Assembly (NCBI GenBank): GCA_904063045.1
Contig: CAJFCJ010000138.1
Span: forward strand, 1-30,075
Origin: Dimorphilus gyrociliatus
Taxonomy: Eukaryota; Annelida; Polychaeta; Dinophilidae
Direction of reading: 5' to 3'
DNA: 30,075 nt
Shown: positions 11,244 through 21,809 of the stretch, in pieces
Numbering within the stretch: position 1 is the stretch's first letter
How the letters are laid out: every line of letters begins with the position of its first letter
Program-made: the position numbers and the translations under genes
Notes under the pieces: generated by a model
The model's database searches: none
What the model was told of the DNA's origin: nothing
Seen by the model: only the letters and a program-made list of their open reading frames with translations

Positions 11244-13173
11244 TCAATTAATTAATTTCTTAGATAATTTACAATTTACATCGTAGTATAAATTATTCAA
11301 TCTAAAGGATCCATTAACTGAAAGTTTTCCTTTGTGAGCCTTTGCTAATACAGTAGTAATATTTTTAACAGTTTTCAAGTACAAATAGTTTGTAAAGAAA
11401 TGTTCATCAATGCTTAATTGAACAAATTTCCTATCAGGAGTAGAGAATCTTGTGTAACCGTTAGTTTCCATTTCTATAAATACTTCTCTACTTATTATTG
11501 TTTTTAGGAGGCTAATTTGATTCTCTACCAGTTTTCAACACGTTCTCTATAGCTATGTCAATACAAGTGGCTCTGCAAAAAAGAAAAATAATAAACAGAA
11601 AATATAATAAATAATAACTAGGCCTAGGGTAATGTGTACATTTTTCGATGAATTGATTTCTTTCTCCTCAGATATCTGAAATAAATCTCCTCAACTGTTG
11701 ATAGACACGGATTGATAATTGAACTCATTGGTAAAATTAGAATTATTATTGATTTGTAATTGTCGTATGTCATTTCAATGATTCTAATTAGTGATAACAA
11801 GCCTATTTGTTGTTGTTAATTATTTTTTTGAAGAAAGATTATATTATAAGCAGGAGAAGTGTGGAGGAAGAATATAAAGAATTTCTGCCTTCTTCCTCGT
11901 CACACATTCCTATTTTAAATTTACCAATAACACTTGCCAGTATCCATATAATACTACTAAAAATCACTTGAATTGCAATACTCAATCTGAGTTTTGTTAA
12001 CATATCTTGAAAGGTAACATTTGAAAATTGCGATAACGATTTCTTGATATGATAGAACGTTGCAATATAAAGTAAACAAGATAACAGATATAATACAGAT
12101 GGCGTTACAAGAAAGAATGTAAATGAGTACATTAATTCAACAGTTACGGTATTTGTAAAAAAACTCGGAAAACAAACCGAAGTTTCTCCGTAGAAATTCT
12201 ATAGTATTAATTGTCGAAGAAAATTTGAATTTAGACTGGTTCCTATTCGAAATACTATGAAAATATTTAACCTTGAAATAAAAATAGGGAAATAGAGATA
12301 AAAAACAAGAAAAAAATATGGTTAGAACTATAGTAAAGTGTTGAATGGAACTTTGGAAAATATTTTGTAAAGGGCTAATTACAATAAAATATCTTTCTAA
12401 TGTTAGAAAGAAGAAACTGACAGCTGCTAATAATAACGAAAAACCATAGTCCATACCAAGAATGTGACAGGTGACGCTATTGCGCCAATATTCATTGTTT
12501 TCTATGTAATTTCCACTAAAATATCGATCGGCAGTTGATACAAGAAGCAGATAGATCGTCATCATCAGATTACCAATGATACAAAGCCATACGTTAGGTT
12601 GTTGTTTACTTTTGTCAGATATTAATTTTAACAGGATTAGAAAGAAATTAGCAAATAGAGAAACCATTATATATATCAATTGGAAAGATTTTATAAAATC
12701 CGACCCATTTAGACTAGTACAGGATTTTACTATTCCACTCTTCTCATTTGTCAATCTACACTTGACAGAATTTCCCATATATTGCCAAAAAATGCAACAA
12801 AAGTAAAAGTTATTGACGATAACTTGTTCAATTTCACTCATAGATTGAATCATTTTGGGTAAATGTTCAATAGGCATATTTAAATTGTACAGATTTATCT
12901 CCTTCATTTTAAATAGATGAAATACTGATTTGTCAACATCATTTAAAATGCAATTGGCCATTATTAATTTTTTCAAATATTTAAAATTCTTTAAGTATAT
13001 CTCTTTAATGTGATTAATTTTCGAATAAGAAATGTCAAGGTAAATTAATTGAGTAGTTTTCAACTGTTGTAAAAAACTCAATGACAATACACGATTCTTT
13101 GGTAGCAGTAGAGTTTGTAAAAGTTTTAAAGGCCTATTCAAAAATTTTGCACTATTCGCCAATTGAGCAACAA
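11244..13173 (-). CDS. LRR-containing rhodopsin-type GPCR (LGR/relaxin-receptor/GRL101-like), 5' end missing
   Basis: Seven-helix receptor signalling through G proteins at the plasma membrane; ligand unknown. Exons (minus, 5' to 3'): 12272-13173, 11906-12198, 11640-11783, 11529-11572, 11244-11485. All four introns keep phase, giving at least 540 residues. The first exon holds LRR repeats (TQLIYLDISYSKINHI, YLKKLIMANCILNDVD), then the Cys-rich hinge NNFYFCC, TM1, TM2 with LLLVSTADRYFSGNY, ECL1 NEYWRNSVTCHI, TM3 ending LERYFIVISP (ERY for DRY) and TM4. The second exon starts NFYGETSVCFPSF, matching the LGR ECL2 pattern, then TM5 and TM6. The third has TM7 LPMSSIINPCLS (NPxxY-like). The last two encode a cytosolic tail. 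A shorter alternative ends at a TAG at 11624. No ATG, signal peptide or LDLa exon was found between 13174 and 13936, so the N terminus is truncated, lost or divergent. Confidence 0.8.
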
Positions 13174-13936
13174 CTGAAATAAAAATATCATTAAAAACTA
13201 CTCTAATTAGTGTGTTGCTTCAACTTTCAAAGTACTCTTTGATCTGATCATATCACTTGAAAAGTACATTTTTTGGTGTTTTTATTTGTAGTAAATAATA
13301 CTAATTGTAGTAAACAGACAACCAAGAAATTTCGGAAATTAAATTCATTGCAGTTTTAACTTTAAATCGCAGGGTTATAAAGTATAAAGTAAACTGTATA
13401 AAAACTGGAACACCTTGAATTTTGATAGGCCAACAATAAAAATCTTTTTAACTATAGATTTTCAGTAAACTTGGATTTATATAGGAATTTCTTTCATACA
13501 GCATTTAGACAAGTTTTTATATTATTTTCAAGAGGATGGATGTATTAATACGAAAGCCTTTTGTATTTTATTGTATTGTTTGTACACAAACAAGTGGATT
13601 ATTACTATTTTCTATACGAAGAAAAATTTTATGTCCCTTTTTTCACTTTTAAATGATTAGGAATGGAAAATTTCATGATATTTTCAATTGTTTTCCAAAT
13701 ATTAAGTGTTTTTTGCTTTAATTAATAGCTAAAACTTGTCATTTAATAATTTTATTTTATTTCATCTAGATATTTTTCTGATTTGAATGACTGTTTTTTT
13801 TAACAATGAGAACATTTATGGAAAAATAACTTAAGAACTTTGAGATAAACACTGGCTTCGGATAAAGTTTTACAATTAGTATTTTAGTCTGCCTTATTGG
13901 AGCTCTCACTGCAATATGGTGAAGAAAATGTAGATA
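13174..13936. other. Spacer between head-to-head receptor copies
   Basis: Should contain the N-terminal exons of the minus-strand receptor, but neither LDLa cysteines nor a signal peptide could be seen on either strand. Only an acceptor-like atttcag directly upstream of 13173 is clear. Confidence 0.45.
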
Positions 13937-15198
13937 ATGTCATCTTTCTACCCTAAACTACCAGTTTACAAAGCATTAGTATGGATACGAAATAATATTG
14001 GCTTTTCCTTTTTCAGAATGCTTGATGCAGCTATGAGCACTGAATATCAGTGTGAAATGGAAGGATTATGTACATCTATTGAACAAGTTGACGATGGAAA
14101 ATTGGATTGCAAATATAAATCTGATGAAAATTTTTGTCCAAAACAGTGTTACATCTGTCCTAAAAATTGCATTTGTTCAATGCAAACAATTGTAAAGTGC
14201 TTAGGAAATGTTAAAACTTTTACGTATTTAAAGGTAACTAAATTTCAAAATGGTTGTTTGTATTCAAATATTGAAATAAGAAATTATTTGCAACTTTCTG
14301 GATTCTCAGATCTACAATATTTTAACTTCTATACAACCTATAATTTTTGCAGTTTGTCTCTTAATAATTTCAATATAGGACCTAATGTTTGGAGAAGAAT
14401 ATTTCAATTATGATGAAGAATGGAGAAAGAGCACAATGAAATTCATGTTAACATTTCTTTCTAATTTTTCAACAATTTTCTTATTTGGAAATGTTTTATT
14501 GATCAGATGTAATCAATTTTTAAGTATTCAATTCCCTTTTAAAGTGTATTTAACAAAGAAAATCGTATGCTCTATAATTCTTTTAAATATAATAATTTCA
14601 TTATCTATATCAATTTTACCTCAACTTTTTCGGGTGAAGGTCATCAAAATCCAAGGTCGCCGTTATGTTTATACAATATTATTGATGAAAATGATTATGA
14701 AAGTTGGAGTTTGGGATATATTCAATACGCAATTATTTACCCATTAACTTCTATAGTAGCACTATTTAGTTACTTGAAAATTTTTTACAAAATATTTCAC
14801 AGACTCAGTGTTGAATAAGCCAATTGCATGTTCAAAACAATATGCATTTACTAAGTTATTAGCTATTGATATTTGTTTAAATACAATTTATTGGATTCCA
14901 AATCCCATATTTGGTAAAAAAAATGTTGTCTTTCATTGAATGAAAAAATTGATTTTCTCTAATATTTTTCATAAACAAATTCGTATTTCAAGTCAAGTTA
15001 TGATATATAGTAAATTTATGGTTTATAGTATTTTTAACAATAATTTATTATCTAACTATTCCATTAACTTTTTCAATAAGCGAATGGAAACATTTTCTCC
15101 AAAGGAGAAGAATACAAAAATTAACAATGAAAAATCTATTGGAAAAAAATCTTGTTGAAAAAATGTTGAAAGAGAGTAAATATTTATTTCAAGGTTAA
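13937..15198 (+). pseudogene. Decayed LDLa-LRRNT GPCR, paralogue of the minus-strand receptor
   Basis: The first frame (13937-14413) has an LDLa module (CTSIEQVDDGKLDC, YKSDENFC), an LRRNT-type cluster (CPKNCICSMQTIVKC) and a hinge-like NFYTTYNFCSL. The sequence then jumps directly to ECL1-like EYFNYDEEWRKST in another frame (from about 14385), so TM1 and TM2 are absent. TM3 ends with IRCNQFLSI where the intact copy has ERYFIVI, and TM4 follows. Another frame change near 14630 leads to an ECL2-like SPLCLYNII and TM5 (YPLTSIVALFSYLKIFY), then TAA at 14816. A TM6-like stretch (KLLAIDICLNTIYWIP) lies in a third frame, and a possible TM7 region up to 15198. No GT-AG introns explain these shifts, which favours a pseudogene over a spliced gene. 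Confidence 0.65.
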
Positions 15199-15335
15199 AA
15201 ATTCACTGATCTTTTCTTTCTTAAAGAATTTCCACTTTTTCAAAATTATAATCATCATTTTTTATGCTGCCCTGAAAAAGGAGTTGAAAATTTTTTTCCA
15301 AACAAAGAATTTTATATTAATTTTATCTTTTTGAA

Positions 15336-15623
15336 ATGTATAAAGATCTATCAACAACTTTAAAGTTTATATATGATAAAAATATTTCAATCTTAGGAAA
15401 TATTCAAATGTCTGCTGTGACTTTTAATGTAAAAGAATTAAAAGAAAAAGCATTTCATTTATTTTGTCTTTTTTGGCAGGTAAATGAAAATGGCGACTAC
15501 AACTTTTTCTTAAATGCTAAGACATTTACATCAATTGAGAAAGATGATATTAAATCATTTGGTTACTTAATTGGAAAAATTTTAATTGATTATAAATTGG
15601 AATTTTTAAAAGAGTGCTGTTGA
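15336..15623 (+). other. Short ORF weakly resembling a HECT ligase N-lobe fragment
   Basis: A 95-codon ATG-to-stop frame. Residues about 44-85 (LFWQVNENGDYNFFLN, then DDIKSFGYLIGKILIDYKLE) follow the spacing of the HECT N-lobe segment that runs from the YxxxxN stretch to the helix with the FxFIGRxxGxA pattern. The catalytic C-lobe cysteine region is absent here and downstream, so if the match is real this is a non-functional fragment. It could equally be a chance frame or an unknown small gene. It stands directly after the decayed receptor. Confidence 0.25.
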
Positions 15624-16387
15624 ATAATTTAAATAAACTGCTAAACATTGACCAGATTGCTGTAAATTGAATACTAAAATAAATTTATTGATGGCATTTA
15701 TGGTACTTGGACTATGGTATTTGTTACCTTCGAAGAACAGTGTTTGATATTTGTAACAGCTAATGAATGATATAGAGGAACAAACCTGAAATAAGAACTG
15801 CTGAAAATTACAGAAAAAATTTTCTGGATATTAATCATTTGAACCCATCAATCGTTCGTACTCGGAAGTTGGATAATTATTATATTTAAGACCTGCTTAA
15901 TGAATTAAATTGGACAAGAGCGGTAAGACAATCAATGTCTTACATTGATAAAGTGCAAGAAAATTTAAAGAAAATCTGTTTGGTTTACAGGTGAATTTGC
16001 TAAGAAACAGGTAAGAAAAGAAGCTAAAACAGAATGTAATAGCAGTGATAATATATATCACAAATCCCCTTAGAAATAAGAGAAACATTCACTTTATTCA
16101 CAATCAATTTCATAATTGGTAACAATTTCAAGAATTTAAGAAAAACTGGTTAAAAATAATCAAACTTTCTATACAATCAACTTTAACAATTTGTTGAAAG
16201 AATCAAAATGGTGGCATTTATTGCAAATTAAATATGAACAACTATTTCTCAGCGCAAAAGTTAAAAGTTGTCGGGGATTTACTTAGACATTGTTTTCATT
16301 AAATAAAAAAGACTATATTTTTGATAAAGAAAAAAAATTCAAGCAATGTTCAATTAGCAATAGAGAATAGAATAAAAATGTCCAAAT
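15624..16387. other. Convergent spacer downstream of the CLCA gene
   Basis: A hydrophobic minus-strand frame at 15897-16088 has no family features and lies opposite an equally open plus-strand stretch. No RNA gene or repeat was recognised. The CLCA 3' UTR is expected here. Confidence 0.45.
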
Positions 16388-19300
16388 TCAAGATTCACAT
16401 TGAAGTTTACTTTTTTTGAAATTTGTTGAGCCCTCTATACTATAAATAATATTATCTTTATATCTTTGATTACATTTCTTTTTTTTAATAGTAACAATCA
16501 CTGCAACTGTTATTGAGAAGACAAAGGCTAGTGATCCAATTAATATGCCTATTATCAGACCACTCTTTGATTTTTTTTTGAGTTTGTAGAAATGGGCATA
16601 CTTAACATCAACTATGTTGGATAATTGCCCTAAAAGCGATTTATCAGAGACGGCTCGTACTCCTACAAACCAAGATTCGTGCATTTTGTAGCCAATGTTT
16701 CTAAACGAAATAAGTCTGTTTTCAAATCCACCACGTTTACTCCTAACTTGCAGACCAAATCTAGTAATCATATTTTTTGTAACTTGTCTACAACTATTTG
16801 TACAATTTTCTCTAATATCGGAGATATTTTTGGCATAGTATATGATGTAACGATTAGCTAGGTAAATAACATAAATATCAATTTAACAATTTGCAGTAAA
16901 ACCATATATAGTATAATTTACCTTGACCTCCTTCAGCATAATTTCCAGTGGCAGTCCATGTTAAATTTAGAATGAAATCTGAACTTATGCTAACAACTTT
17001 AAGATCTGTTATTTTCCAAGGATTGTAAGGTACTTGTCCTTTTGAAAAGTTGGTATAAATCATTCCAACAGATACAACTCTTTCGAAACTTTCCAATAAT
17101 TCTACTTCTTCAATTTCTTTAGCTGAAAGTGAAGATTTACAAACACAAATGTATAGGCTTAAAAATATAGGATAACTAAATTTCTTATACTTGAATGATA
17201 ATTAACTGGAGGGGCACCTGAGCCATAGCTCCGGGACCGTTTTACTGCTCTTGTATGCCAACTATTACCCTTAACGGTGATATATGCATTAGCTGCCTTG
17301 TAGTTGATTTTATCACCATATATTCCAGAATATATTCCATCATTTTTTTTAACATCTGATCCTGTACCATCATCTAAGAGTTGGAATTTTCTCATATTTC
17401 CCGTATTGACACCCCTAAAAGCAGATACTTCGGCTCCTATGATAGGTCTATTACCCTTTTTAACAATTGCTTGAATACTTAGCATTGGTGGAGAATCTTT
17501 GAAAAAATGCACTCAATATTTAAACGTCAAAAAACTTATTATATCTTAAAAAGTATACCATTGTCATAATAATCTATGTAGTTGTGTGAAAGTGTTCCAT
17601 CAACGTATATCATTTCAGGATTATTCTTCTCAGTGTAACTTTCTACGGAATATCTCACAGAACAGTTTGTCAGTGACCCTCCTACCATTCTTATATTCCA
17701 TACTCCCGGCTAAAATCAATGGACCAACTTACAATTCAAGAAGAAAGGAGAATATATGAATAATTTTATACCTTTCCAGATGTTTTGAATGACATATAAC
17801 TTGAATTAAATTTTGTATCATAAACAATTTCGTTTTCTGCATTGAAAACCAAAACATTTGTCTTTTGACAAAATTTAGTCCAAAAAGTGAACTGTAAATA
17901 TCTTGACATGACACTGTTGATTAGTATGGTTCGTGTAAAAGTTCTAAATAAATATATGTTAATGTTTCCAGCAGTAATCTGTTTTTTATTTTCATTATGT
18001 AATATTTTAATGTTTTCAAAATAAAATATAGAGTCTTACTAAAAACGGAGCCAGACTGTCCTTTGGTACAGATTCTTTAAGTATCTCTTGCAATGAATCA
18101 GCCATGGTAAAGCCAAGGTACGTGGGAAAGTACGCATAGGGAAAAGTATATGCATTACCACCCGTACAATAGCTGAGTCTTATTAATTCTTCACTAATAT
18201 CCTGTTAAGAATTAAATCGTTATGAAAATATTGGTTATGGGATATATTCGATTGCCTACATCATCTTTATTAAGAGAATAAACCCTAACTCCGGATAATA
18301 TGAGTGTTTTTGCGATTTCCTGAGATATTGAATTTGTAGGAAACTCTTTAGTAGCTTTAAGGACGATTATGATACTACCCTTTGCTCCTTCAGGGTAATC
18401 TTGGAATAGCTAGATACAAAATGATTTCATTTCAGTGAAAAAATAAAATAAGATATTTAAAAAACTAACAGATAGTGCTTGAAGTAATCCAGGACCCATT
18501 GAACTGTTGATGCGCCTAAAATCTGGTTTATCAACTGGAATCAAATCTAATAGAGTTTTGATGTCGGACTGAGAGTTTACTGGCATAATTCTTTGAATAG
18601 TTTTAGTATAGTTGCGAAATTCAACCATGCCTACTGATACTCCTAACAAACTCCGACTTTGTAAGAATTTAAGAACAGCTTCGGCCCAGTAAGAAGAATC
18701 AACAGGTGGCTGTTGTTTTTTAAAATGCAAAATAAATTATTGCTTGTAGTTTAAATAGCAAAAACATATTCACATTAAAATTTCCCATTGTTCTATCAAA
18801 GAGTAAAACAATCCTTAAAGGTGGCTCTTGTATGATTGTAAAAGTCGGCTTAGTATTGGTATTTAAAGGGAGTTTTTTATTGATATTCTCAAAATCATCA
18901 TGTTCCATCATTACTTCCCAAGCACTTTTTCCATCACAAAACCGATTTTGATTGTTGTCTGCATCGCTGTTATGATCATTTTTGGATCCTACTCTATTAC
19001 AAAATTTTGCATTTTCCATAAAATGCATGTACATAATGGAAGCTTCATTTTCTTGAAATTTATTTGCCTTGAAAGTACACTTATCCACATTTACAATGGT
19101 TTCTCCTGTCAATGATTTTGTGCATTTGTTAGGATATGCACTTTTTCTATCGGTTGATAATTGGCAATTAGATTTATCATTTTCCCAGTTTAATTCGTCG
19201 TGTAGACCCCATCTTAAATGGGCCCATTCATGAACAAGTGTTTTGCCTGAAGGACAAGAAAGAAATAATTGAGTATCAATAGCATAACATATAGATATTG

Positions 19301-19909
19301 TAGCTTGATTATTAACCAATTGGTCCAAAATATTTCTCTGAAGCACTTCTATTTTTTAAATAATCTTTACTAAGGTAAGTATATTTTCCTGGATTGCCAC
19401 ATTTTCCTCCCTAAATATTTTAATTTCATAAAGAAATTTTGTATTTTCTAAGATTTTAAAACTTGCCATCATCACTGTAAAAGGATTATCTCCCCATTCT
19501 AATGTTGAGTTTCCAACACGGATATGTCCTTTATCAAAAGTTTGCCAAGTAGATGGTTCGGCTTGTATATTTTTCCATTTTCGTGGAATTAAAATTTTAA
19601 CCTCTTTAAAATATACCCTATGTTCTGTTAATTGAAAGAGCTCGGATGATGCTTCAGTCAAGTATTCCTAAGTTACGTTATAAGTGCAAAGATATTCAAT
19701 GTTAAGTTATAGATTAACAGTACAACCTTAATTTTTGAAATGATTCCTTCATCTTCTTCATCAGAATCTATAGTAACCAACAAGTCATGGTATCCTCCAT
19801 TTATAAGTACCACTCTATTTATAGGTAAGAGAGCCTTATTTTGAAAAGTACATGAACTTAGACAAGTTCCAAAACTTGTCAACAGCAAAAGAAGCTGAAA
19901 TAGCGACAT
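16388..19909 (-). CDS. CLCA family protein (calcium-activated chloride channel regulator)
   Basis: CLCA proteins are secreted or membrane-anchored self-cleaving metalloproteases that modulate calcium-activated chloride currents; they are not channels. Twelve exons (minus): 19727-19909, 19467-19667, 19317-19410, 19246-18774, 18709-18470, 18409-18260, 18201-18040, 17978-17772, 17709-17559, 17496-17191, 17122-16922, 16857-16388. All phases agree; product 945 aa, the usual length. Seen: signal peptide MSLFQLLLLLTSFGTCLSS; N-terminal EASSELFQLTEHRVYFKEV; GGKCGNPGKYTYLS; zinc motif HEWAH (165-169) with the third ligand Asp about 176; Cys-rich HNSDADNNQNRFCDGKSAWE; a VWA domain about 305-430; the beta domains with LLDDGTGSDVKKNDGIYS; FnIII-like WTATGNYAEGG; and a C-terminal helix (LIIGILIGSLAFVFSITVAV) followed by KKKK. 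The VWA metal site is degenerate (DRTMG replaces DxSxS, and the TDGED segment reads KATKE). Intron 2 begins with GC. Confidence 0.93.
19411..19466 (-). other. Probable GC-AG intron in the CLCA gene
   Basis: The reading frame and family alignment (NPFTVMM then GGKCGNPG) require removal of 56 nt that start GCAAGT and end TTTAG. GCAAGT is the strong donor typical of natural GC-AG introns. The best GT alternative, three bases inside, would break the frame. Confidence 0.75.
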
Positions 19910-20819
19910 TTCTCTGAGCTAACATGCAAAACTGCGAAGTGTGACCTACGTAGCAAAATGAATCATACTGAGAAAATTTGAGTAATATATAATGATAACT
20001 ATAAAAGATATTAGTACAAAAAAAGGATTGCTATCAGTCATGTGATACTGATAGTATAAAATCAATATTCTCCGCAACACATGATAAAAACAAACATACC
20101 AGAGAATAGTTTCTTTATCAATCTGGAATTTAACTTTTAAATTTTATTTCAGCGTTTTTCAATGAAAAAGGTCAGTTAATTAAATTGAACTGAAAGATTC
20201 CAGCTAATTTAATTTCATATTATAAAATGCACTTAACTTAAGCAATACTGTTTATCTAAATTATTTATGATAAGGATTTAACAGATAATGAATTATAATT
20301 CTAATCAACTCTCTTTATGCAACAAAGAATCCTTATACAAGACATCTCTATACGCATGCCTATAGATATATGCGTTGATGAATTTAGGGGGGCGTGTATT
20401 CTGTAATTGCTTAAATCAACTTTTCAGAGTACGCATTCAAATTGTGTAATATTACTTGATAATTTCATATTTTTAGAATTTGTAATATGCTAATGACCAT
20501 AAAACTGGAAAATATGATTTTTTGAAAGAATGAAGCATTATTAATTTCAGTTTTTTAAAAGTCTTTCAACAGAGCAGAAATTACGAAAATATGAATATGG
20601 TAGCCTCTGAACTAAGAAATTATGCATTTAAATACTAAAACAGTGTCGGTTCTGCTTGAATCATTTCCCATAGTAAATATGCATGTTTTCTATTTTGCCC
20701 GTTTTTAAATGTTGCTCAATTCATTTTACAATAGTTTAAAGCATAATAATTAAATATTCTATGATAAATCCATGGGAGAAGGATTGATCAATATTACTGA
20801 TATATTTGTACTCAAATTA
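19910..20819. other. Intergenic, 5' flank of the CLCA gene
   Basis: No exon or RNA gene recognised. An imperfect inverted pair (atacgcatg and tatatgcgt) lies at about 20350-20375, with no known role. Confidence 0.5.
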
Positions 20820-20829
20820 CATCAGCTAC

Positions 20830-21270
20830 ATAGATATTCTTCAAACTTTTGGAGGATTTTATAAATCCTTTACAAATATCCAATAATCAGTATTCCATCT
20901 TCTCATCGTCGTGTAGAGTGATCGTTTCGATTTTAGAAAAATATTTGATTAGTTTTCTGATATCTCCAATTTGCTCTTCATTTAAATAAGAGAATTGTAA
21001 ATCACAATGGTCTTCATTAAGCCAACAAAAATGAAAATCAAGATTTTTCATATTATTTAAAGAGTTTTAAATAACTCTTACAAATATTCAATAATCCATT
21101 TCCCATATCACAATTACAAGAGAGATTTATTGCTTCTATTTTAGAACAGTGTTTTAGGAGGTATCCAATCTCTATACTACGTTCTTCATTTAAATCACAC
21201 TGCGCAAAATCAAGTCTCTTCAGCAATTTGAAGATTTTTGAAGACTTTTACAAATATTTGCGATTCCATT
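20830..21270 (-). pseudogene. Decayed ribonuclease-inhibitor-type LRR repeat units
   Basis: Reading the minus strand gives three degenerate copies of a repeat of about 56 residues. Each begins with GxxxICKS (NGIANICKS, NGLLNICKS, LLDICKG), followed by a leucine-rich segment (LLKRLDFAQCDLNEE; MKNLDFHFCWLNED) and HCSKIEAINLSCN or YFSKIETITLHDD. The spacing of Leu, Cys and Asn is that of RI-type LRRs, as in NLR proteins. Each unit changes frame just after the ICKS segment and stops interrupt the rest. No splice sites explain this, and no NACHT or other partner domain is visible nearby. Confidence 0.55.
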
Positions 21271-21809
21271 CCCATTTTTAATTTATGCGTCTGTGAACTG
21301 CAATTCTCTATTGAATTAGACATTTCCATAGTTATTTTTTAAACAAATGTAGAACAAAATGTATGTTCAAAAGAAAGTTTTTCTGGATCAGTCATTGCCA
21401 AAGATTTTAAACAAGTAAGGTATTACAATTTCTTATGTGAGGTAAACTTCCATAGGTAGCCATTTTGAAATTTTGTTTGGAAATGACAGTTCTCTTTGCA
21501 ATGGGGTATAACTAAAATGCGGCGCGCAATCTTACAATTTGCATGGAATAATAATGTTTCAAATAGAAAGTCTATATCTCTTAAAATAAAGCATTTACTA
21601 TCTAAACATCTTGCCTCCAATGACAAACAAATTTGTAAAATGCTGTTAGGAATGTTTAGGAATTCCTCAAAAACATCCCACTTGATATATATTTTAGATA
21701 ATTATAGCATAATAACGGTGGAAATAAAATCCAGTGAATAAGTGATAAAAGCTATAGATTAATTGAGTAAGATAAAAAACAAAACTGTCTAGAAAAATAT
21801 TCATTCAGT
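21271..21809. other. Spacer with an unassigned open frame
   Basis: A plus-strand frame at about 21496-21741 (about 80 codons, Lys/Ser-rich) is open but has no family feature and overlaps an open frame on the other strand. The 3' flank of the lectin-like gene is expected at the right end. Confidence 0.4.

Noticed and set aside
12576-12806. Plus-strand frame within the LRR-GPCR
   Set aside because: Shadow of the minus-strand receptor exon.
15905-15990. Plus-strand open stretch reading AVRQSMSYIDKVQENLKKI, similar to a SIN3 PAH helix
   Set aside because: Too short, ends without a matching second half of the PAH domain, and no neighbouring exons were found.
20345-20380. Imperfect inverted repeat considered as a transposon end or small hairpin RNA
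   Set aside because: Short and mismatched, no partner end or target-site duplication, no transposase remnant nearby.
21496-21741. Plus-strand open frame of about 80 codons
   Set aside because: Starts without ATG at its 5' end, overlaps an open frame on the other strand and shows no domain or splice support.
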